NCBI RefSeq assembly: GCF_016632365.1
Contig: NZ_JAEPBH010000005.1
Span: forward strand, 1-64,000
Direction: 5' to 3'
From: Tenebrionibacter intestinalis
GTDB lineage: Bacteria > Pseudomonadota > Gammaproteobacteria > Enterobacterales > Enterobacteriaceae
DNA: 64,000 nt
The translations under genes were made by a program, and so were the position numbers. Position 1 is the stretch's first letter, and each line of letters begins with the position of its first letter. The notes below the pieces were generated by a model, which made no database searches, was not told the DNA's origin, and saw nothing but the letters and a program-made list of their open reading frames with translations. Below, piece by piece: positions 58,795 through 64,000 of the stretch.

Positions 58795-60465
58795 ATGAAA
58801 GCAGATATTGAGATAGCCAGAGATTGTCGGATGAAGCCCATTGCCGAAGTTGCGCGCGTGCTGGACATACCCGAAGACGACCTGGAGCTTTACGGGAAAT
58901 ACAAAGCCAAACTAAGCGATACGCTGTGGAATAAACTGGCGCATGCGCCGCTGGGCAAGCTGGTTTTGGTTACCGCTATCAACCCAACGCCGGCAGGCGA
59001 AGGCAAAACCACCGTCACGGTTGGGCTTGGTCAGGCGCTAAGCCGCCTTGGAAAAAGAGCGACGGTTGCGCTGCGTGAGCCGTCGCTTGGTCCCTGTTTT
59101 GGCATTAAAGGCGGCGCCAGCGGCGGCGGCTATGCGCAGGTTGTGCCGATGGAGGAGTTAAATTTGCACTTCACCGGCGACTTTCACGCCATTACGTCTG
59201 CAAATAATTTGCTCGCGGCGCTGCTTGATAATCATATTCACCAGGGTAATGCGCTGGGAATAGACAGCAAGCAAATCGTTATTAAGCGCTGCCTGGATAT
59301 GAACGATCGCGTGTTGCGCAATATTGTCGTTGGCCTTGGCGGTAAAGCGGATGGCGTCGTGCGTGAAGATCGCTTTGTTATCTCCGTTGCCTCTGAAATC
59401 ATGGCTATCCTTTGCCTGGCCGGCGATTTGGCCGACCTTAAACGGATGCTGGGTAACATGATTGTTGCCTGGCGTTATGACGGCAGCCCGGTAACCACGG
59501 CGGATCTGGGCGCTACCGGGGCGCTGGCGGTACTGCTTAAGGATGCGCTTAAGCCGAACCTGGTACAAACCCTTGAAAACAGCCCGGCAATTGTACACGG
59601 CGGGCCTTTTGCCAATATTGCTCATGGCTGTAACAGCGTGCGCGCAACAAGGCTCGCGCTGAAGCTGGCGGATGTGGTCGTTACTGAAGCCGGATTCGGC
59701 GCCGATCTTGGCGCCGAAAAATTCTTTGATATTAAATGCCGTAAAAGCGGCCTGAAGCCTGATGCCGTGGTGCTGGTGGCAACGGTGCGGGCGTTAAAAT
59801 ACAACGGCGGCGCGGCAAAAAGCGAGCTGGCAGTGGAGAACCTGGCCGCGCTTGAGCGCGGCATTGTTAACCTCGGCAAACATATTGAGAACCTGCAGAA
59901 GTTTGGCGTACCGGTGGTGGTAACGCTGAATGCCTTTGTTACCGACACGCCGGCTGAACAGGCGTTGATTAGCGATTACTGTCGCGCGCGCGGTTGCGAG
60001 GTTGTGCTCACTGAAGTCTGGGAAAAAGGCGGCGAGGGCGGCATGGCGCTGGCCCGAAGCGTGCTAAATACGCTGGAAAACCGGCCTTCTGATTTCCGGG
60101 TGCTGTACCCGGACGCCATGCCGCTTGAGGACAAAATCGCCACCATTGCCCGAGAAATATACGGTGCGGACGGCGTGACGTTTGGCCCGGCGGCGCAAAA
60201 AGCGCTTAAAAAAATTAGCGATGTCGGTATGGCGTCGTTCCCGGTATGCATTGCAAAAACCCAGTATTCACTGTCCGATGACCCGAAAAAGCTGGGGCGA
60301 CCAGAAGGTTTTACAGTTCACATTCGCGATGCTTATGTTGCGGCTGGCGCAGGTTTCGTGGTTGCGCTTGCGGGCGATATCATGACGATGCCCGGCCTGC
60401 CAAAAACCCCCGCAGCCCTGGGTATAGATATCGACGATAACGGTCTTATCAGCGGGCTGTTTTAA
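58795..60465 (+). CDS. fhs: formate-tetrahydrofolate ligase Fhs
   Basis: Joins formate to tetrahydrofolate with ATP, giving 10-formyl-THF. It has 556 residues, normal for the family. The P-loop TPAGEGKTT lies near residue 65, and [22 protein letters not shown] and [15 protein letters not shown] are family signatures. ATG 58795 ([16 protein letters not shown]) follows GGGAGA; the frame upstream to 58738 is not homologous. E. coli K-12 lacks fhs. It forms an operon with folD, 17 nt downstream. Confidence 0.96.
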   Translation: MKADIEIARDCRMKPIAEVARVLDIPEDDLELYGKYKAKLSDTLWNKLAHAPLGKLVLVTAINPTPAGEGKTTVTVGLGQALSRLGKRATVALREPSLGPCFGIKGGASGGGYAQVVPMEELNLHFTGDFHAITSANNLLAALLDNHIHQGNALGIDSKQIVIKRCLDMNDRVLRNIVVGLGGKADGVVREDRFVISVASEIMAILCLAGDLADLKRMLGNMIVAWRYDGSPVTTADLGATGALAVLLKDALKPNLVQTLENSPAIVHGGPFANIAHGCNSVRATRLALKLADVVVTEAGFGADLGAEKFFDIKCRKSGLKPDAVVLVATVRALKYNGGAAKSELAVENLAALERGIVNLGKHIENLQKFGVPVVVTLNAFVTDTPAEQALISDYCRARGCEVVLTEVWEKGGEGGMALARSVLNTLENRPSDFRVLYPDAMPLEDKIATIAREIYGADGVTFGPAAQKALKKISDVGMASFPVCIAKTQYSLSDDPKKLGRPEGFTVHIRDAYVAAGAGFVVALAGDIMTMPGLPKTPAALGIDIDDNGLISGLF

Positions 60466-60482
60466 ACTTAAAAGGATGTGCT

Positions 60483-61319
60483 ATGACACAGCTTATTGAT
60501 GGTAAAGCGCTTGCATCGAGCCTGATGGCGAAACTGAAAAATAGCGTGGCGCAGCAGCAGCGGCAGATAACTCTCGCCGTGGTGCAGGTAGGTGACGATC
60601 CGGCTTCAACGGTGTACATACGCAACAAACATAAAGCCTGTGAGAAAGTCGGCATTCGTTCGCTGCACATTCATCTTGAAGGCGATATCACCAGCGGCAG
60701 CCTGCTGGACACCGTTCATACGCTTAACAGCCGTGAGGACGTTGACGGGATTCTGGTGCAGCTACCGCTACCGTCAGGAATAGATGAGGGTGAGGTGATT
60801 CGTGCGATCGATCCGGCGAAAGACGTAGACGGTTTCCACCCAATTAATATCGGTCGAATGATGCTGGGCGAAGATTGCCTGTTGCCCTGTACGCCGGCAG
60901 GTATTATCGCGCTGCTTAAAAGCAACGGCGTGGATATTAACGGTAAGGAATGCGTGGTGGTCGGGCGCAGCAATATTGTGGGCAAGCCGGTCGCGCAGTT
61001 GCTGTTGCAGGCGCACGGCACCGTCACGCAGTGCCATTCCCGCACCCGTAACCTGGCTGAGGTGTGCCGCCGTGCGGACATACTGGTAGCGGCCGTCGGT
61101 GTACCGCGTTTGATTAACGCTGATTTTGTGAAGCCCGGCGCGGTGGTTATTGATGTAGGGATTCACCGTATGGCGGATAACACGCTGTGCGGCGATGTGG
61201 ATTTCGATAGCGTGAAAGATATAGTTGGGGCAATTACGCCTGTGCCGGGCGGCGTGGGGCCGATGACTATCGCGATGCTGATGCAAAACTGCGTCAGGGC
61301 GGGCCATTGCGGCAATTAG
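60483..61319 (+). CDS. folD: bifunctional methylene-THF dehydrogenase / methenyl-THF cyclohydrolase FolD
   Basis: 278 residues. It interconverts 10-formyl-, methenyl- and methylene-THF, directly continuing the Fhs reaction. The catalytic Lys is in YIRNKHKACEKVG. ILVQLPLP, DVDGFHPIN, the Rossmann GRSNIVGKP and the C-terminal PVPGGVGPMT are present. It is of the widespread bacterial type (GRSNIVGKP, CHSRT), clearly different from E. coli FolD (288 residues, GASNIVGRP). It may be a second copy dedicated to the Fhs route; whether a canonical folD exists elsewhere cannot be seen. Confidence 0.96.
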   Translation: MTQLIDGKALASSLMAKLKNSVAQQQRQITLAVVQVGDDPASTVYIRNKHKACEKVGIRSLHIHLEGDITSGSLLDTVHTLNSREDVDGILVQLPLPSGIDEGEVIRAIDPAKDVDGFHPINIGRMMLGEDCLLPCTPAGIIALLKSNGVDINGKECVVVGRSNIVGKPVAQLLLQAHGTVTQCHSRTRNLAEVCRRADILVAAVGVPRLINADFVKPGAVVIDVGIHRMADNTLCGDVDFDSVKDIVGAITPVPGGVGPMTIAMLMQNCVRAGHCGN

Positions 61320-62363
<1,044 letters not shown>

Positions 62364-62418
62364 GGGCGCTTTCGGGTATTATGCTCAGTCATTTCTTCAC
62401 CTGTGGGGCATTGTAATT

Positions 62419-62694
62419 ATGGCACGCGTAACTGTTCAGGACGCTGTAGAGAAAATTGGTAACCGTTTTGACCTGGTGCTGGTCGCTGCGCGTCGCGCTC
62501 GTCAGATGCAGGTTGGTGGCAAAGATCCGCTGGTGCCGGAAGAAAACGATAAGACTACCGTTATTGCGCTGCGCGAAATTGAAGAAGGCCTGATCAACAA
62601 TCAGATCCTCGACGTGCGCGAGCGCCAGGAGCAGCAGGAGCAGGAAGCCGCCGAACTGCAGGCAGTCACCGCGATTGCTGAAGGGCGACGTTAA
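62419..62694 (+). CDS. rpoZ: RNA polymerase omega subunit
   Basis: 91 residues, identical in length to E. coli. Conserved [20 protein letters not shown] and the ARRARQM helix that holds the beta' C-terminus. Omega forms part of ppGpp site 1. It is 21 nt before spoT. Confidence 0.98.
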
Positions 62695-62715
62695 TTAACC
62701 AGCAGCGGGTAACCC

Positions 62716-64000
62716 TTGTATCTGTTTGAAAGCCTGAATCAACTGATTCAAAACTATTTGCCTGCAGACCAGATCAAGCGGCTGCAGCAGGCGTATCTGG
62801 TCGCACGTGACGCACACGAGGGCCAGACTCGTTCAAGCGGCGAGCCCTACATCACCCATCCCGTAGCGGTAGCCTGTATTCTGGCCGAGATGAAGCTCGA
62901 CCACGAAACGCTAATGGCGGCCCTGCTGCATGATGTGATCGAAGACACCCCCGCCACCTACCAGGACATGGAACAGTTGTTCGGCAAAAGCGTTGCCGAA
63001 CTGGTAGAGGGCGTCTCCAAGCTGGATAAACTGAAATTTCGCGACAAGAAAGAGGCGCAGGCCGAAAACTTTCGCAAGATGATCATGGCGATGGTGCAGG
63101 ATATCCGCGTCATACTGATCAAACTCGCCGACCGAACGCACAATATGCGTACTCTCGGGGCGCTGCGCCCGGATAAGCGTCGGCGCATTGCCAGAGAAAC
63201 GCTGGAAATTTACAGTCCGCTGGCGCACCGCCTCGGCATCCATAATCTTAAAACCGAGCTTGAAGAGCTGGGGTTTGAGGCGCTATACCCTAACCGTTAC
63301 CGCGTCATTAAAGAAGTGGTAAAAGCCGCGCGCGGCAACCGTAAGGAGATGATCCAGAAGATCCTTTCTGAAATCGAGGGGCGATTACAGGAGGCTGGCA
63401 TACTTTGCCTCGTTAGCGGCCGCGAAAAGCACCTCTATTCCATTTATTGCAAAATGGTGCTTAAAGAGCAACGCTTTCACTCCATTATGGATATCTATGC
63501 GTTTCGCGTTATCGTAAAAGATGTGGATACCTGCTACCGCGTGCTGGGGCAGATGCACAATCTGTACAAACCCCGTCCCGGCCGCGTTAAAGACTATATC
63601 GCCATCCCTAAAGCTAACGGCTATCAGTCTCTTCATACCTCTATGATTGGCCCGCACGGCGTGCCGGTTGAAGTGCAAATTCGCACCGAAGATATGGATA
63701 TGATGGCGGAAATGGGGGTGGCGGCGCACTGGGCTTATAAAGAACAGGGCGAAAGCAGCACAACGGCGCAGATCCGCGCCCAGCGCTGGATGCAAAGCCT
63801 GCTTGAGCTTCAGCAAAGCGCCGGCAGTTCATTTGAATTTATTGAAAGCGTAAAATCAGACCTCTTTCCGGACGAAATCTACGTATTCACCCCAGAAGGC
63901 CGCATTGTTGAATTGCCCGCAGGCGCTACGCCTGTGGACTTCGCCTATGCTGTACATACCGATATCGGCCATGCCTGCGTCGGCGCGCGCGTGGATCGCC
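62716..64000 (+). CDS. spoT: bifunctional (p)ppGpp synthetase/hydrolase SpoT (3' end beyond window)
   Basis: Begins with TTG at 62716 (reading MYLFESLNQLIQ as in E. coli) and is still open after 428 codons at the window edge; the full protein is about 700 residues. The HD hydrolase motif is ALLHDVIED (His72, Asp73). The synthetase domain (about 200-330) has SGREKHLYSIY and PKANGYQSLHTSM. The TGS domain begins PDEIYVFTPEG and is cut. Compared with remembered E. coli (GIPCRVSGREKH), the loop before the synthetase motif reads GILCLVSGREKH. Confidence 0.97.
   Translation, partial: MYLFESLNQLIQNYLPADQIKRLQQAYLVARDAHEGQTRSSGEPYITHPVAVACILAEMKLDHETLMAALLHDVIEDTPATYQDMEQLFGKSVAELVEGVSKLDKLKFRDKKEAQAENFRKMIMAMVQDIRVILIKLADRTHNMRTLGALRPDKRRRIARETLEIYSPLAHRLGIHNLKTELEELGFEALYPNRYRVIKEVVKAARGNRKEMIQKILSEIEGRLQEAGILCLVSGREKHLYSIYCKMVLKEQRFHSIMDIYAFRVIVKDVDTCYRVLGQMHNLYKPRPGRVKDYIAIPKANGYQSLHTSMIGPHGVPVEVQIRTEDMDMMAEMGVAAHWAYKEQGESSTTAQIRAQRWMQSLLELQQSAGSSFEFIESVKSDLFPDEIYVFTPEGRIVELPAGATPVDFAYAVHTDIGHACVGARVDR

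Overview
The window is a chromosomal segment from a member of the Enterobacterales, most likely Enterobacteriaceae. Nearly every protein matches its Escherichia coli counterpart closely in length and motifs, and gene order follows the E. coli origin region: yieP-hsrA-rbsRKBCAD-kup-ravA-viaA-asnA-asnC-mioC-oriC-mnmG-rsmG-atpIBEFHAGDC-glmU-glmS-pstSCAB-phoU, then yieH-adeP-yieE, mnmE-yidC-yidD-rnpA-rpmH, dnaA-dnaN-recF-gyrB, yidB-yidA. The genus cannot be fixed from the sequence alone. All comparisons with E. coli are from memory, not from a search.

Layout. 1-8.5 kb: the regulator yieP and exporter hsrA converge on the ribose operon rbsDACBKR (minus strand), which has a perfect RbsR operator and a probable CRP site. 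8.5-15.5 kb: potassium importer kup, the ravA-viaA ATPase/VWA pair, asnA and its regulator asnC. 15.6-19 kb: mioC, the replication origin oriC (four DnaA boxes, three AT-rich 13-mers, eleven GATC sites), mnmG and rsmG. 19-26.6 kb: the complete F1Fo ATP synthase operon. 26.8-30.4 kb: glmU and glmS for UDP-GlcNAc supply. 31.2-35.9 kb: the phosphate operon pstSCAB-phoU behind two Pho boxes. 41.7-44.9 kb: yieH, adeP and yieE. 46-57 kb: mnmE-yidC-yidD-rnpA-rpmH diverging from dnaA-dnaN-recF-gyrB. 57-64 kb: yidB, yidA, fhs-folD, then gmk-rpoZ-spoT, with spoT cut by the window end.

Three parts depart from the E. coli plan. (1) Between phoU and yieH, where E. coli has bgl genes, an AT-rich gap of about 0.8 kb leads to a fused two-domain acyltransferase with the architecture of OlsF, the bifunctional ornithine-lipid synthase described in Serratia. 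A lipoprotein-type HlyD adaptor, an ABC ATPase and an ABC-2 permease follow in overlapping frames. A phosphorus-free lipid gene beside the phosphate operon is the most interesting association here. (2) Between yidA and gmk-rpoZ-spoT, which are tens of kilobases apart in E. coli, sits an fhs-folD pair (formate-tetrahydrofolate ligase plus a non-E. coli-type FolD) behind an AT-rich palindrome. (3) The yieE-mnmE interval lacks tnaCAB, mdtL and yidZ and holds only palindromes and a possible gene remnant.

Smaller departures are a 329-nt repeat-bearing insertion between dnaN and recF, long structured leaders before glmS and pstS, and a DnaA-box sequence beside the glmU-glmS terminator. I see no insertion sequence, prophage, CRISPR array, tRNA or rRNA in the window. 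The rest is ordinary core chromosome.
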